Shown here: positions 23,978 through 33,550 of the stretch, piece after piece | How the letters are laid out: every line of letters begins with the position of its first letter | Position numbering within the stretch: position 1 is the first letter of the stretch | Assembly: GCA_963798855.1 (NCBI GenBank) | Contig: CAWCUU010000001.1 | Coordinates: 1,116,001 to 1,180,000 of the forward strand | Direction of reading: 5' to 3' | DNA length: 64,000 bases | Source of the DNA: CAWCUU01 sp963798855 | GTDB lineage: Bacteria; Gemmatimonadota; Gemmatimonadetes; Longimicrobiales; RSA9 | Made by a program: the position numbers and the translations under genes | Notes under the pieces: generated by a model | Told to the model about the DNA's origin: nothing | Database searches by the model: none | Seen by the model: the letters and a program-made list of their open reading frames with translations, nothing else

Positions 23978-26645
23978 ATGCGTTGGCTCGAGCGCATACA
24001 CCGTCGCATCACCGGACCCCTCAGGCGGCGGCAGTTCGAGAGGGAGATGGAAGAGGAGCTCGCGCACCATCTGAAGCTGGAGGTGGCGGAGCGGATCGCG
24101 GGAGGGATGTCGCCGGTGGAGGCGCGGCGAACGGCGATGCGGGACTTCGGCGGAGTGGAGCGCTGGAAGGAGGAGGCACGCGAGGCGCGTGGCTTCGGCG
24201 GCTGGGATGCCGCGTGTCAGGATCTGCGCCATGGAGTGAGGACGCTCCGCCGCTCGCCCGGCTTCACGGTGGTGGCGGTCGCCACGCTCGTCATCGGCAT
24301 CGGCGCGACGACGGCGATGTTCTGCGTGGTGGACGGGCTGCTGCTGCGTCCGCTCGGCTACTCGGATGCGGGGCGGATCGTGCGCCTGTACACGTACGAT
24401 CGTGCTGGGGGAGGTCCAGGCACGATCTCGCCGCCGGACTTCTATGACTGGATGCGACAGTCCACGGTCTTCCAGCGGGGAGCGCTGTATGACGAGTACG
24501 CGCCGACGCTCCAGGTGGAGGGAAGGGCGATGAAGCTGCACGCCGCGTCGGTCGGGGCGTCGTTCTTCGAATGTGTTGGGGGTGAAGCCGGCGGTGGGGC
24601 GGTTCTTCCTGCCCTCGGAAGATGCCGGGGGTGCGGACCGCGTGGTTCTGAGCTGGAGCCTGTGGCGGGATGCCTTCGGTGGGGATCCGGGCGTCGTCGG
24701 CAGGGTGATCGAGCTGAGCGGCTTCCCTTACACGGTGGTGGGCGTGGCGTCGCCGATGGAAGATCCGGGACTCTCGGGTCCAGTTATGGGCATTCCGCAG
24801 CTTTGGCGCTCGACGCCGCGGTACATGCGGCAGAGCGGGCGCGGCAGTCGAGCGTTCACGGCGATCGCCCGCCTGAGGCACGGCGTAACGCTCGAGCGGG
24901 CGGAGGCGGAGCTGACCGCCATACAAGCTCATCTAGCTGAACGGTATCCTGCGAAGGATGCGGGGCACTATCCACGCGTGATGCGGCTCAAGGAGGATCT
25001 GGTCGGCGGCGTGAGGCCCGTGCTGTGGGTACTGCTGGCGGGTGTCGGACTGGTGCTGCTGATTGCGTGCGCGAACGTCGCGAACCTTCTGCTGTTCCGA
25101 GCGGCGTCGCGCGGCCGGGAGATCGCGATGCGCACGGCGCTCGGCGCATCGCGCTCCCGGATCGTCCGTCAGCTCATGGTCGAAAACGTGCTCCTCGCCT
25201 CGCTCGGTGCGGCTGGCGGGATCGCGTTCGCGGCGGTGGCCACGAAGGGGCTCGTGGCGCTGGCCGCGGGCCAGCTGCCACGCGCCGGGGCCGTGCACCT
25301 CGACGGACGGGTGCTCGTCTTCGCGGTCGTGGTAGCGTGTGGTGCGGCGTTGTTGTTCGGCCTGGTGCCGGCGCTGCACGCGGTGCGCGGAGATCTGCGT
25401 GGCGCGCTGGGCGAGGGTGGTCGCAGCACCACCCTGAGTCGCGGTCGTCTGCGGAGCGGCGTCGTCGCGGCCCAGGTCGCGATGGCTGTGGTCGTGTCCT
25501 TGGGCGCGGGGCTGCTCGGCCGTTCGCTGATGCGCCTCGCGGCCGTGGATCCGGGCGTCGTCGCGGACCACGTGCTCGTTCTCAGAATCGACCCTCCCTC
25601 GGATCCGTACGATCCGGCGACGGATGCTGGCGAAGCGGCGTTGTTCGCCTTGTACGATCGGCTCGCGACGCGACTCGCGGCCTTGCCGGGCGTCGAATCC
25701 GTCGGAATGACCGACCTGCTGCCAATGTCGGGGAACTTCGACGGCTCGAGCTTCACGGTCGTCGGCCGTCCGCAGCCGCAGCCCGGACAGGCGCCGATCG
25801 AGGAGATGCGGGCCGTGAGCCCCGGCTACTTCCGAACAATGGGGGTTCCGCTGATCCGCGGCCGCGCCATCGAGGCCGGTGACAACGGCGCCGATTCTTC
25901 CGCCAACGTCGTGGTCGTGAACCAGAGCTTTGCGCGCCGCTACTTTCCGGATCGCTCCCCGGTAGGAGAGCAGCTCCGCCTCTTCGACCCGGACGCCCCC
26001 CCTGCGCGGATCGCCGGGGTCGTCGGCGACGTGACGCAATTCTCGCTCGACCGAGCGCCCCAGCCGGTGATCTACCTACCACAGGCCCAGGCGCCGGACT
26101 GGCAGCAGGATGAGCCGTGGATCGCGCTGCGCACGACACGTGACCCCGCGAGTCTGGCCGCCGCCGCACGCGCTGCCATCCACGAGGTCGAGCCTCGCAC
26201 GCCCGTCTACGAGACACAATCGATGCAGGCCGTCGTGCACGCGACGATGGCCCGTCCGCGCTTCCGCACGCTGCTTCTGCTCATCTTCGCCGCGATCTCG
26301 GTCCTGCTCTCCGCGGTCGGCGTGTATGGCACCGTCGCCTACGCCGTGTCCCGACGCCGTCCCGAGCTTGCCGTGCGGATGGCCATGGGCGCGGACGCGC
26401 AGCGCATCCTGGGGCACGTGCTCGGCAGTGGCCTCAGGCCGGTGCTGCTGGGCGCAGCCGTCGGGGTCGCCGCAGGCCTTCCCGCCTCGCGGCTGCTGGA
26501 CCGCTTCCTCTTCGACCTGGGCTCGGCCGACCCGGTCACGTTCACGGCCGTGCCGATCGGGCTGGCCCTCGTGGCGCTGCTCGCGGCGCTGCTGCCGGCG
26601 ATGCGCGCCGCCCGGCTCCCGCCCGCATCGGTGCTGCGCGACTAG
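23978..26645 (+). pseudogene. second ADOP-type ABC permease, single-base frameshift at about 24572
   Basis: The ATG at 23978 follows GGAGGG. The soluble leader is the PadR-partner type (RRRQFEREMEEELAHHLKLEVAERI), then the first helix (GFTVVAVATLVIGIGATTAMF) and the MacB-like domain up to VGASFFE. There the frame breaks: an extra T at 24572 separates GAA from GTG TTG GGG. Reading resumes in the other frame as LGVKPAVGRFFLPSED and runs intact through both FtsX blocks (LVLLIACANVANLLLFRAASRGREIAMRTALG; FRTLLLLIFAAISVLLSAVGVYGTVAYAVSRRRPELAVRMAMG) to PPASVLRD. Total length is about 888 residues, normal. The lesion is either very young or an assembly error. Confidence 0.88.
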
Positions 26646-26992
26646 AGAGCCCTCGGCTGGGGACGCGGCGCCACGGCCATGCCTCAGGCGCGGAGCACTT
26701 CGGCGCGCACGGGCAGACTCCGGACGTAGGTCAGGGTGCGGAGCCGCGGCACGCCCTCCGAGGTGATCACCCCTGACATCGACCCCGGACTCGTGGCGGC
26801 AGGGCTGCCGGCGCTGCCCGGGCGGTGAGGGGACCGCTCAGGCCGGCGCGGCCGGTGCGGCAGCGGACTTGGCGACGCCGGCGCTCGCGCGCGGCGCCGG
26901 CGGAGCGGGGCGTCGAGAGAGAAGCCGCCCCCGTCGGCCAGCAGGAGGGTCAGGGAACCGGTCAGTAGCGGGAGCATCCCCGCCGCCCCACC
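26646..26992 (-). other. intergenic region, no supported gene
   Basis: This 347-base gap separates the ADOP gene (plus) and the RND operon end (minus), so it lies between convergent units. A 97-residue minus reading at 26684-26977 starts MLPLLTGSLTLLLADGG but becomes Arg/Pro-rich without a domain. I see no hairpin with a T run and no copy of the dispersed repeat. Confidence 0.4.
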
Positions 26993-28459
26993 TCACCGCT
27001 CCTCCGGCCAGCTCCCTCCCAGCGCCTTGTACAGCCGCACCGCCGCCAGCAGCTGCTGCAGCTGCGCCTGGCTTTCGGCAAGCTGGGCCTCGAACAGACT
27101 GCGCTGCGCCTCCAGCACCTCGATGTAGCTCGCCACGCCCCCCTGATAGCGGATCGTCGCGAGATCGAGCGCCCGCCGGAGCGCGGTGGCCTGCGTCTCC
27201 TGCGCGGCCAGCTGTTGGCGGGCCGTCCGCACGCGGGTCAGCGCATCTCCCACCTCCTGGAGCGCGGTGAGCAGTGTCTGCTGGTACGCGGCCTGCGCCT
27301 GGTCCGCCCGCGCCTCGGCCGCGCGCTGTTGTGCCGTGCGGCGGCCGCCCGCGAAGACCGGAATGGAGATCGCGGCCATCAGCTGATACACCCGGCTGTT
27401 CGAGTCCGTGAGCGCGCCGGGAGCGGCCGACTGCCCTCCGTAGTAACCCGTGATGGACAGCTCCGGCAGACGGGTGGCGATCGCCACGCCCACCCGCGAG
27501 GCCGCTCCGCGATACGCACTCGCCGCCGCCTCGACGTCGGGACGGCGCTCGATCAGGGCGACCTGCACCGAATCCGGCACCGAAATGCCGCGCGCCGCCG
27601 CGGCCAGGGAGGTGCCACGCGGAATCGCCGCCGGCCCTTCCCCCAGGAGCACGTTGAGCGCGTGCTCCTGCAACGCCAGCGCCTGCTCGACCTGCGCCAG
27701 GCGCGCCGCCGGCACGGCGACCTGCGCCTCGAACTGGCGCACGTCCAACTCCGACGTCACACCCTGGTTGTACCGCCGCCGCGCGAGCTCGAGCATCTCC
27801 TGGCGTGACGCGAGCGTCTGCTGCGCGGTCGCTCGCTCCTGGTCCAGCTCGAGCAGCTGCAGGTAGCCCGCCGCCACCTCGGCGATCAGCGCCAGCGCCG
27901 CCGCCCGTTCCTGGGCTTCCTGCGCTGCGAGATCGGCGTTCGCCGCCGCGAGCCCCGAGCCGATCGCGAAGAAATTGAGCTCCCACGAGACGTTCGCCGT
28001 GGCGCGCCATTGCGTGTACGGCGGGATCGTGAGGCTGCCGAACGCCAGCTCGTTGCGTGAGACGCTCCCACCCAGATCGAAGCTCGGCAACAGCGCCGAG
28101 CGCGCCACGGCCACCGTGGAACGATATTCACGGATCCGCGCCCGCTCACGCACGAGATCGCGGTTCTGCGCCAGCGCGCGCCGCTCGAGCGCCACGAGCG
28201 CGGTGTCCCGCAGCACGTCCAGCCACGCCAGATCGGCCAGCGACTCGGCGGGAATGGCCCGCGGCGGGTAGAGCCGCGCCGGCGCCTCGGGCGGCAGCGT
28301 ATCCGTAGCCCGAGCCTGTTCCAGCGAGTCGAAGAACGCGCGCGCCGGCGCCGCCGGCGCCCCCGCCCGGGTCTCGGCGGGCACGGCCGGAGCGGGAGCG
28401 TGCGCAGCGCAGCCGGCTGCGAGCGCTACGAGACCGATGACGAAGAAACGGCGGCTCAT
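26993..28459 (-). CDS. RND efflux outer membrane factor (OprM/NodT, TolC-like lipoprotein)
   Basis: 488 residues. Lipoprotein signal: MSRRFFVIGLVALAAGC. Two OEP domains are visible: DTALVALERRALAQNRDLVRERARIREYRSTVAVARSALLPSF in the first, and AAASAYRGAASRVGVAIATRLPELSITGYYG in the second. Long helices carry the usual Ala/Gln-rich pattern (YQQTLLTALQEVGDALTRVRTARQQLAAQ), and the end GGVASYIEVLEAQRSLFEAQLAES is typical of NodT proteins. It forms the trimeric outer-membrane duct for the RND pump. The ATG overlaps the stop of the pump gene by 4 bases, making it the third gene of a tightly coupled operon. Confidence 0.95.
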   Translation of the reverse strand: MSRRFFVIGLVALAAGCAAHAPAPAVPAETRAGAPAAPARAFFDSLEQARATDTLPPEAPARLYPPRAIPAESLADLAWLDVLRDTALVALERRALAQNRDLVRERARIREYRSTVAVARSALLPSFDLGGSVSRNELAFGSLTIPPYTQWRATANVSWELNFFAIGSGLAAANADLAAQEAQERAAALALIAEVAAGYLQLLELDQERATAQQTLASRQEMLELARRRYNQGVTSELDVRQFEAQVAVPAARLAQVEQALALQEHALNVLLGEGPAAIPRGTSLAAAARGISVPDSVQVALIERRPDVEAAASAYRGAASRVGVAIATRLPELSITGYYGGQSAAPGALTDSNSRVYQLMAAISIPVFAGGRRTAQQRAAEARADQAQAAYQQTLLTALQEVGDALTRVRTARQQLAAQETQATALRRALDLATIRYQGGVASYIEVLEAQRSLFEAQLAESQAQLQQLLAAVRLYKALGGSWPEER

Positions 28460-31400
28460 GGCGCCACCTCCTCACCGGCAACTCGTCCACCCCGGCGGCG
28501 CTCGGCCAACCGCTGGATCAGGAAGAAGAACAACGGGATGAACACGATGGCGATGAGCGTCGCGATCGCCATCCCGAAGAACACCGTGGTGCCGATCGAG
28601 TGGCGGCTCATCGCACCCGCCCCCGACGCAACGAGCAGCGGCGAGACGCCGAAGATGAACGCGAACGACGTCATGAGGATCGGACGCAGCCGCTCGCGCG
28701 CCGCCCGGGTCGCGGCCTCGAGCAGCGGCACCCCCTGCTCGTGCAGCTTGTTGGCGAACTCCACGATCAGAATCGCGTTCTTGGCCGAGAGGCCGACCAC
28801 GGTGATCAATCCCACCTGCACGTAGATGTCGCTCGGCTGGCCTCGGAGCCATACGCCGAAGTAGGCGCCGAGCACGCCGAACGGGATGCCGAGCAGGACC
28901 GCGAACGGCAACGTCCAGCTCTCGTACTGCGCCGCCAACACCAGGAACACGATGATCAATCCGAGCGCGAGCACGACCTCGGCTGCGCCGCTCGAGGCGC
29001 GTTCCTGGTACGACTGCCCCGAATAGGCGAGCGACACGCCCCGCGACGCGAAGTCCGGCGTGGCCACCAGCGAGTCCATCTCCTCCATCAGCTGGCCGGT
29101 GCTGCGGCCCGGTTTCGGCACGCCGGTGATGAGCGCAGAGGTGAAGCCATCGAACCGCGTGAGCAGGGTCGGGGCGGCACGGAATTCGGTTTCGGTGAGC
29201 GCGGAAACCGGAATCATCGCGCCCTGGCGGCCGCGCACGTACAGCCGCCCGATGTCCGCCGGCGTCTGGCGAAACCGCGCTTCGGCCTCGGCCTGCACGC
29301 GGTACGTCTTGCCGTACAGGTTGAAGTCGTTGATGTACAACGTCGAAAGCAGCGCCTGCAGCGTGCCGAACAGGTCGCTCAGCTGGACGCCGCGCGAGAG
29401 GGCGGCGTCGCGGTCGACGTGGACGAACAGCTGCGGCACCGCGGCACGGAAGTTCGCCTGCAGCCCGGACGCCGCGGGGAGCTGGTTGGCGGCCTGCACG
29501 AAGGCCTGCACGTTGCCGGCGAAATCGCTGATCGGCCGCCCGGTCCGGTCCTGCAGCTGCGCCTCGACGCCCGCGGTCGCGCCCAGGCCCGGGATCTCGG
29601 GAAGGTTGAAGGCGTAGCCGATCGCGTCCTTCATGGCGAACAGCCGGCCGCTGATCCGCCCGGTGATGGCGTCGAGCGATTCGGTCTTGTCGCGCTCACC
29701 CCACGGCGTGACCTGCGCGAAGATGACGGCGCTGTTGGTCTGGTTGGCGCGGCTCAGGATGTCGATGCCGGCCAGGGCCACGATGTTCTGAACGGCCGGC
29801 TCCTGGCGCAGGTAGCCTTCGACGCGCTGCACGACCGCCTCGGTGCGCTGCAGCGACGCGCCATCGGGAAGCTGGAGGGCGATGGCGAAATACCCCTTGT
29901 CCTCGGTCGGAATGAACGACGACGGCACGTGGCGCGCCAGCACTACGGCCAGCACGATGACCACGGCAAAGGCTGCAAGCCCGGTACGCGGCCGGGTCAG
30001 GACGCGGCCCACGTTGCGGACGTAGCTCTCGCGCCCCCGGTCGAACAGGCGGTTGAACGCGCCGAACGGCCCGGTGGTGTGCGCCTCGCTCGCCTCCTTG
30101 AGGAACAGCGCGCACAAGGCCGGCGTCAGCGTGAGCGCCACGATGCCGGAGAGCACGACGGCGATGGCGATGGTGATGGCAAACTGGCGAAACAGCGCGC
30201 CGGTGACCCCGCCCGTGAAGGCCACGGGCACGAACACCGCGACCAGCGAGAGCACGATGGCGACCAGCGCGGGCGCCACCTGCTTGATCCCCCGATCGGC
30301 CGCGATCCGCGCGGGGACGCCCTCGGTCGCCATGATGCGCTCCACGTTCTCGATCACGACGATGGCATCGTCCACCACGATGCCGATCGCGAGCACCAGC
30401 GCGAACAACGTGAGCACGTTGATCGACATGCCCAGCACGTAGAGGCCGAGGAACGTGCCGATGACGCTGACGGGCACGGCGAGCATCGGGATCAGCGTCG
30501 CGCGCCAGCTCTGCAGGAACAGGAACACCACCAGCGCCACCAGGAGGAGCGCCTCGGCCAGCGTCAGGACCACCTCCTCGATCGACGCGCGCACGAAGGG
30601 CGTCGTGTCGAACGGGACGTTCATCGTGATGCCCGGAGGCAGGTCCTTTCCCAGCTCGGCCACGCGTTGATTGATCAGGCCGACGGTGCGCAGGGCGTTC
30701 GCGCCAGGGCGCAGAAACAACAGGAGCAGCGCCGTGGATTTGCCGTTCAGCCGGCCCACCTGGTTGTAGTCCTGCGAGCCGAGCACCGCCCGGCCGATGT
30801 CGCGGATGCGGATCACCGCGCCGTCCGCTTGGGCGCGCACGATGATGTCGTCGAACTCATCCGCCGTCTCCAGGCGGCCCAGGGTCGTCACCGGAATCGT
30901 GAGCTGCGTGCCCGGGGGCGCCGGCTCGCGCCCCAGGCGGCCGCCGGGGTTGGTGGCATTCTGCTCGCGCACCGCGGCGGCGACGTCGCTGACGGTGACG
31001 CCGAGCTGCGCCATCTTGTCGGGGTCGAGCTGGATCAGCATGGAGAACTGCAGCCCGCCGAACGTCTGGGCGTTGCCGACGCCCGGGACGCTCTTGAGCG
31101 CGTCCTCGACGTACAGCTTCATGTAATTCGTCAGGTACGCCGCGTCGTAGCGCGGGTCCTCCGACGTGAGGGCCACCGCGCCCAGGATATCGGTGTTCGC
31201 CTTGAGGATCGAGATCCCGTTCTGCCGCACGGCCGCGGGTAGCTGCGGCGAGGCGAGCTGCACCGCGTTCTGTACGTCCACGGCGGCGAGGTCCTGGTTC
31301 CGCGACTGGTCGAAGACGATCGACAGGTTCATCGTCCCGTCGCTCGAATTCGCCGAGGTGTAGTAGAGGAGCCCCTGGAGACCGGAGAGCTGCTGCTCGA

Positions 31401-31623
31401 TCGGCGCCGCCACAGCCTGGGCGACGTCCTGTGCGGTGGCGCCGGGATAGACCGCGATCACCTGGATGGCGGGCGGCGTGATCTGCGGATAGCGCGCGAT
31501 CGGGAGAAGCCGGATGGCGAGCACACCCAGCAGCGTGATGAGCAGGGAGAGGACGCCCGCCAGCACCGGCCGCCGGATGAAGTAATACCGGGTGTCGCGC
31601 TCCTCGCGGACGGGCTCGGTCAC
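28456..31623 (-). CDS. RND multidrug efflux pump, HAE1 (AcrB/MexB-like) inner membrane subunit
   Basis: 1055 residues, full length. Start GTG at 31623 overlaps the adaptor stop (GTGA). TM1 is VLAGVLSLLITLLGVLAIRLLP, and the porter domain begins YPGATAQDVAQAVAAPIEQQLSGL. The proton-relay Asp pair lies in TM4, LAIGIVVDDAIVVIENVERIM. The partner Lys/Arg region in TM10-11 is YVQVGLITVVGLSAKNAILIVEFANKL. It exports hydrophobic compounds from membrane and periplasm. No regulator gene is adjacent, so control probably comes from elsewhere or through sites upstream of the adaptor. Confidence 0.96.
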   Translation of the reverse strand: MTEPVREERDTRYYFIRRPVLAGVLSLLITLLGVLAIRLLPIARYPQITPPAIQVIAVYPGATAQDVAQAVAAPIEQQLSGLQGLLYYTSANSSDGTMNLSIVFDQSRNQDLAAVDVQNAVQLASPQLPAAVRQNGISILKANTDILGAVALTSEDPRYDAAYLTNYMKLYVEDALKSVPGVGNAQTFGGLQFSMLIQLDPDKMAQLGVTVSDVAAAVREQNATNPGGRLGREPAPPGTQLTIPVTTLGRLETADEFDDIIVRAQADGAVIRIRDIGRAVLGSQDYNQVGRLNGKSTALLLLFLRPGANALRTVGLINQRVAELGKDLPPGITMNVPFDTTPFVRASIEEVVLTLAEALLLVALVVFLFLQSWRATLIPMLAVPVSVIGTFLGLYVLGMSINVLTLFALVLAIGIVVDDAIVVIENVERIMATEGVPARIAADRGIKQVAPALVAIVLSLVAVFVPVAFTGGVTGALFRQFAITIAIAVVLSGIVALTLTPALCALFLKEASEAHTTGPFGAFNRLFDRGRESYVRNVGRVLTRPRTGLAAFAVVIVLAVVLARHVPSSFIPTEDKGYFAIALQLPDGASLQRTEAVVQRVEGYLRQEPAVQNIVALAGIDILSRANQTNSAVIFAQVTPWGERDKTESLDAITGRISGRLFAMKDAIGYAFNLPEIPGLGATAGVEAQLQDRTGRPISDFAGNVQAFVQAANQLPAASGLQANFRAAVPQLFVHVDRDAALSRGVQLSDLFGTLQALLSTLYINDFNLYGKTYRVQAEAEARFRQTPADIGRLYVRGRQGAMIPVSALTETEFRAAPTLLTRFDGFTSALITGVPKPGRSTGQLMEEMDSLVATPDFASRGVSLAYSGQSYQERASSGAAEVVLALGLIIVFLVLAAQYESWTLPFAVLLGIPFGVLGAYFGVWLRGQPSDIYVQVGLITVVGLSAKNAILIVEFANKLHEQGVPLLEAATRAARERLRPILMTSFAFIFGVSPLLVASGAGAMSRHSIGTTVFFGMAIATLIAIVFIPLFFFLIQRLAERRRGGRVAGEEVAP

Positions 31624-32741
31624 GATGCACCTCCGGAGGCCTGCGCGCTATCTCCGGCAGCCACGGGCTTGGCCGGCATGCCCGGCACCACCTTCTGGGA
31701 CCCGTCCACGACCACGCGGTCGCCGGGCGCGAGCCCGCGATCGATGATCCACAGGCCGTTGGACCACGGGCCCGTCTGCACGTCACGGATCCGCACCGTA
31801 TCGCCAGCCCCGACCAGGTACACGAATTGTCGCCCCAGTCCGGTCTGCACCGCGCGTTCGGGCACCGCGAGGGCGCCGTCGCGCGCGAACCCGAGGAGCC
31901 GCACGCGCACGAACGCCCCCGGCACCAGGTCCTGGCTCCGATTCTGGAACACGGCGCGAAAATCCTGCGTCCCGGTGGCGGCGTCGAGCGCCGGCGCCAC
32001 GAAGTCCAGCCGCCCCACAGCGGGCGCAAGCGAGCCGTCGGGGAGCACGACCCGCACCTGCAAGTCGCTCCCCGGACGAATCAACGCCCGCCAGGCGGGA
32101 TTGCCGCGCCACGCGAGGAGCTGCTGCGCCGACGGCCGGAACGAGACGTACACCGGGTTCAGCTGATCGATCGTGGTGAGCACGTCGCCCGAGCCCGTGA
32201 CGCGGGCCCCGACGTCCAGGAGCGCGCGCCCGACGCGCCCGGTGATCTCCGCCTTGACGTCGGTGTCCTCGAGATCCTCGCGCGCCGACTCCAACGCCGC
32301 CTGCGCGCCGGTGAGGGCCGCCCGCGCGTTGTCCACGTCCTGCTGCGCCACCGCGTGCTGCTCGAGCAGCGGAGCCAGCCGCTCGTAGGTTGCCTTGGCG
32401 TTCTGGAACCGCGCCACCGCAGCGTCGTGGGCCGCCCGGTAGCGCACCTTGTCCAGTCGGTAGAGCACCCGGCCCCGCTCGACGATCGTCCCTTCGGTGA
32501 AGGGCCGCTCCTCAATGACGCCGTCCACCCGCGAGCGCACCTGCACGCTGCGGTACGCCTGCACCTGCCCGGGGAACTCGAACGTCTCCGGCACGGTCTG
32601 CGGCGCCATGGTCAGCACCGACACTTCCGGAGGGGGGAACTGCTCCTGGGCCTGCTCACTGCCGCACGCGACGGCGGCCAGCAGGGCGCCCCCGGCGATC
32701 GCGATCCGCGACCGCGGAGAGCTCGGTCGGTCGATGTTCAT
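31620..32741 (-). CDS. RND efflux periplasmic adaptor (membrane fusion protein)
   Basis: 373 residues from the ATG at 32741, which has GGAGG four bases ahead; a GTG at 32750 lies inside that site. The signal ends in a lipobox-like LLAAVAC. Lipoyl/barrel-sandwich halves: GQVQAYRSVQVRSRVDGVIEERPFTEGTIVERGRVLYRLD and later VKAEITGRVGRALLDVGARVTGSGDVLTTI. The alpha-hairpin lies between them (YRAAHDAAVARFQNAKATYERLAPLLEQ). The beta barrel and membrane-proximal domains follow. First gene of the three-gene RND operon. Confidence 0.95.
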   Translation of the reverse strand: MNIDRPSSPRSRIAIAGGALLAAVACGSEQAQEQFPPPEVSVLTMAPQTVPETFEFPGQVQAYRSVQVRSRVDGVIEERPFTEGTIVERGRVLYRLDKVRYRAAHDAAVARFQNAKATYERLAPLLEQHAVAQQDVDNARAALTGAQAALESAREDLEDTDVKAEITGRVGRALLDVGARVTGSGDVLTTIDQLNPVYVSFRPSAQQLLAWRGNPAWRALIRPGSDLQVRVVLPDGSLAPAVGRLDFVAPALDAATGTQDFRAVFQNRSQDLVPGAFVRVRLLGFARDGALAVPERAVQTGLGRQFVYLVGAGDTVRIRDVQTGPWSNGLWIIDRGLAPGDRVVVDGSQKVVPGMPAKPVAAGDSAQASGGAS

Positions 32742-32800
32742 TGCCTCCACACCCTGTCATGGACGCACCGGCATCCGACGCGCCCGCCTGTACTCGTTGC

Positions 32801-32833
32801 TTGAGCATGCGCTTGTTTGAGCACGCAGTATAA
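32801..32833 (-). promoter_or_regulatory. possible control region of the RND operon
   Basis: Direct repeats TTGAGCATGC (32801-32810) and TTGAGCACGC (32817-32826), 16 bases apart, lie 60-85 bases upstream of the adaptor start. On the minus strand TATACT (32833-32828) could be a -10 box; its upstream half would fall in the repeat copy at 32836. Both roles are inferred from position. Confidence 0.3.
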
Positions 32834-32835
32834 CC

Positions 32836-32945
32836 AGCAGGTCGCTGAAAAACTGGAGCGAGCCGCGTTTCGGTCGCCACGGGGCCGGATCCGAGACGGC
32901 GCGCCGACACGATGTCGCATGCCATCGCGGAGGAGCGCCAACACC
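32836..32945 (+). repeat. dispersed hairpin repeat, left-half copy
   Basis: From AGCAGGTCGCTGAAAAACTGG to GGAGGAGCGCCAAC this follows the first 110 bases of the copies at 23386 and 57233 with scattered substitutions. The right half is missing; sequence after about 32945 belongs to a decayed regulator gene. It sits immediately upstream of the RND operon in the opposite orientation. Confidence 0.6.
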
Positions 32946-33025
32946 GGTCGCGCTGACGGTCGACTGCACATCGCCGCGCGTGACCGCGGCGAGGCGGTAC
33001 GCCGGCGCGGCCCCGTCCGCGCGAA

Positions 33026-33254
33026 CGACGCGAGGACATCATCCCGCTCGCCGAGACGCTGCTCGCGCGCATCGGCGCCGACATCGGACGCAGCGAGCTG
33101 ACTCTGTCGGACGACGCACGACGACTGCTGCTCGAGTCGCCGTGGCCGGGAGGAGGCGCTGGCCGCGGAGGGAGGGAATCGCAGGGCGGCGGCCGAGCGC
33201 CTGGGGATTGGCGAGCGGACGCTGTACGAGCGGCTGATGTGTGATCGCGAGTAG
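33026..33254 (+). pseudogene. remnant of a sigma-54-dependent (NtrC-like) activator C terminus
   Basis: The plus strand reads REDIIPLAETLLARIGADI, then LTLSDDARRLLLESPWPGG, the end of an AAA+ sigma-54 activator module (normally followed by NVRELENAI). Those residues are missing. After a frame change the sequence resumes as GNRRAAAERLGIGERTLYERL and a stop at 33252, the Fis-type helix-turn-helix. Central and N-terminal domains are gone. This is clearly a decayed fragment, trapped between the repeat copy and GC-rich tandem repeats. Confidence 0.65.
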
Positions 33255-33365
33255 GCGTCGCGGCGGCCGGGCGCGCCGGCTTCGCGGCGGGCGCGGCGCC
33301 TGCGCGCCGGGCGCGCGGCTTCGCCGCGGGCGCGCCCTGGGCGGTGCGGTCCTTCGGACCGGGTG

Positions 33366-33440
33366 GCGCTCCGCTTCGCGATCGCGGAGGGCGCTCCGCT
33401 TCGCGATCGCGGAGGGCGCTCCGCTTCGCGATCGCGGAGG
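33366..33440. repeat. three tandem copies of a 25-base near-palindromic unit
   Basis: Units at 33366-33390, 33391-33415 and 33416-33440 are identical (GCGCTCCGCTTCGCGATCGC plus GGAGG). Each holds the palindrome CGCGATCGCG flanked by CTCCG and CGGAG. The surrounding 33255-33540 is low-complexity GC-rich sequence without a gene. Confidence 0.8.
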
Positions 33441-33550
33441 GCGCGCTTCGCGCGGGCCTCACCGCGCGCTCGCGCCTGCCCCGCGCTCGCGCTCGCCCCC
33501 GCCCTCGCGCGGCCGTCATCCGGGCGCTAATGGCGTTGCCCTCCGCCGGT

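Noticed and set aside
26684..26977. 97-residue minus-strand protein starting MLPLLTGSLTLLLADGG
   Set aside because: Only the first 25 residues look protein-like; the rest is Arg/Pro-rich, and there is no ribosome-binding site or neighbour support.
28600..31242. 880-codon plus-strand frame opposite the RND pump
   Set aside because: Composition is Arg/His/Gln-rich shadow sequence; the minus strand carries an unmistakable AcrB-type pump.
33255..33540. Arg/Ala-rich reading frames over the GC-rich repeat tract
   Set aside because: Low-complexity sequence open in several frames on both strands; no coding signal.
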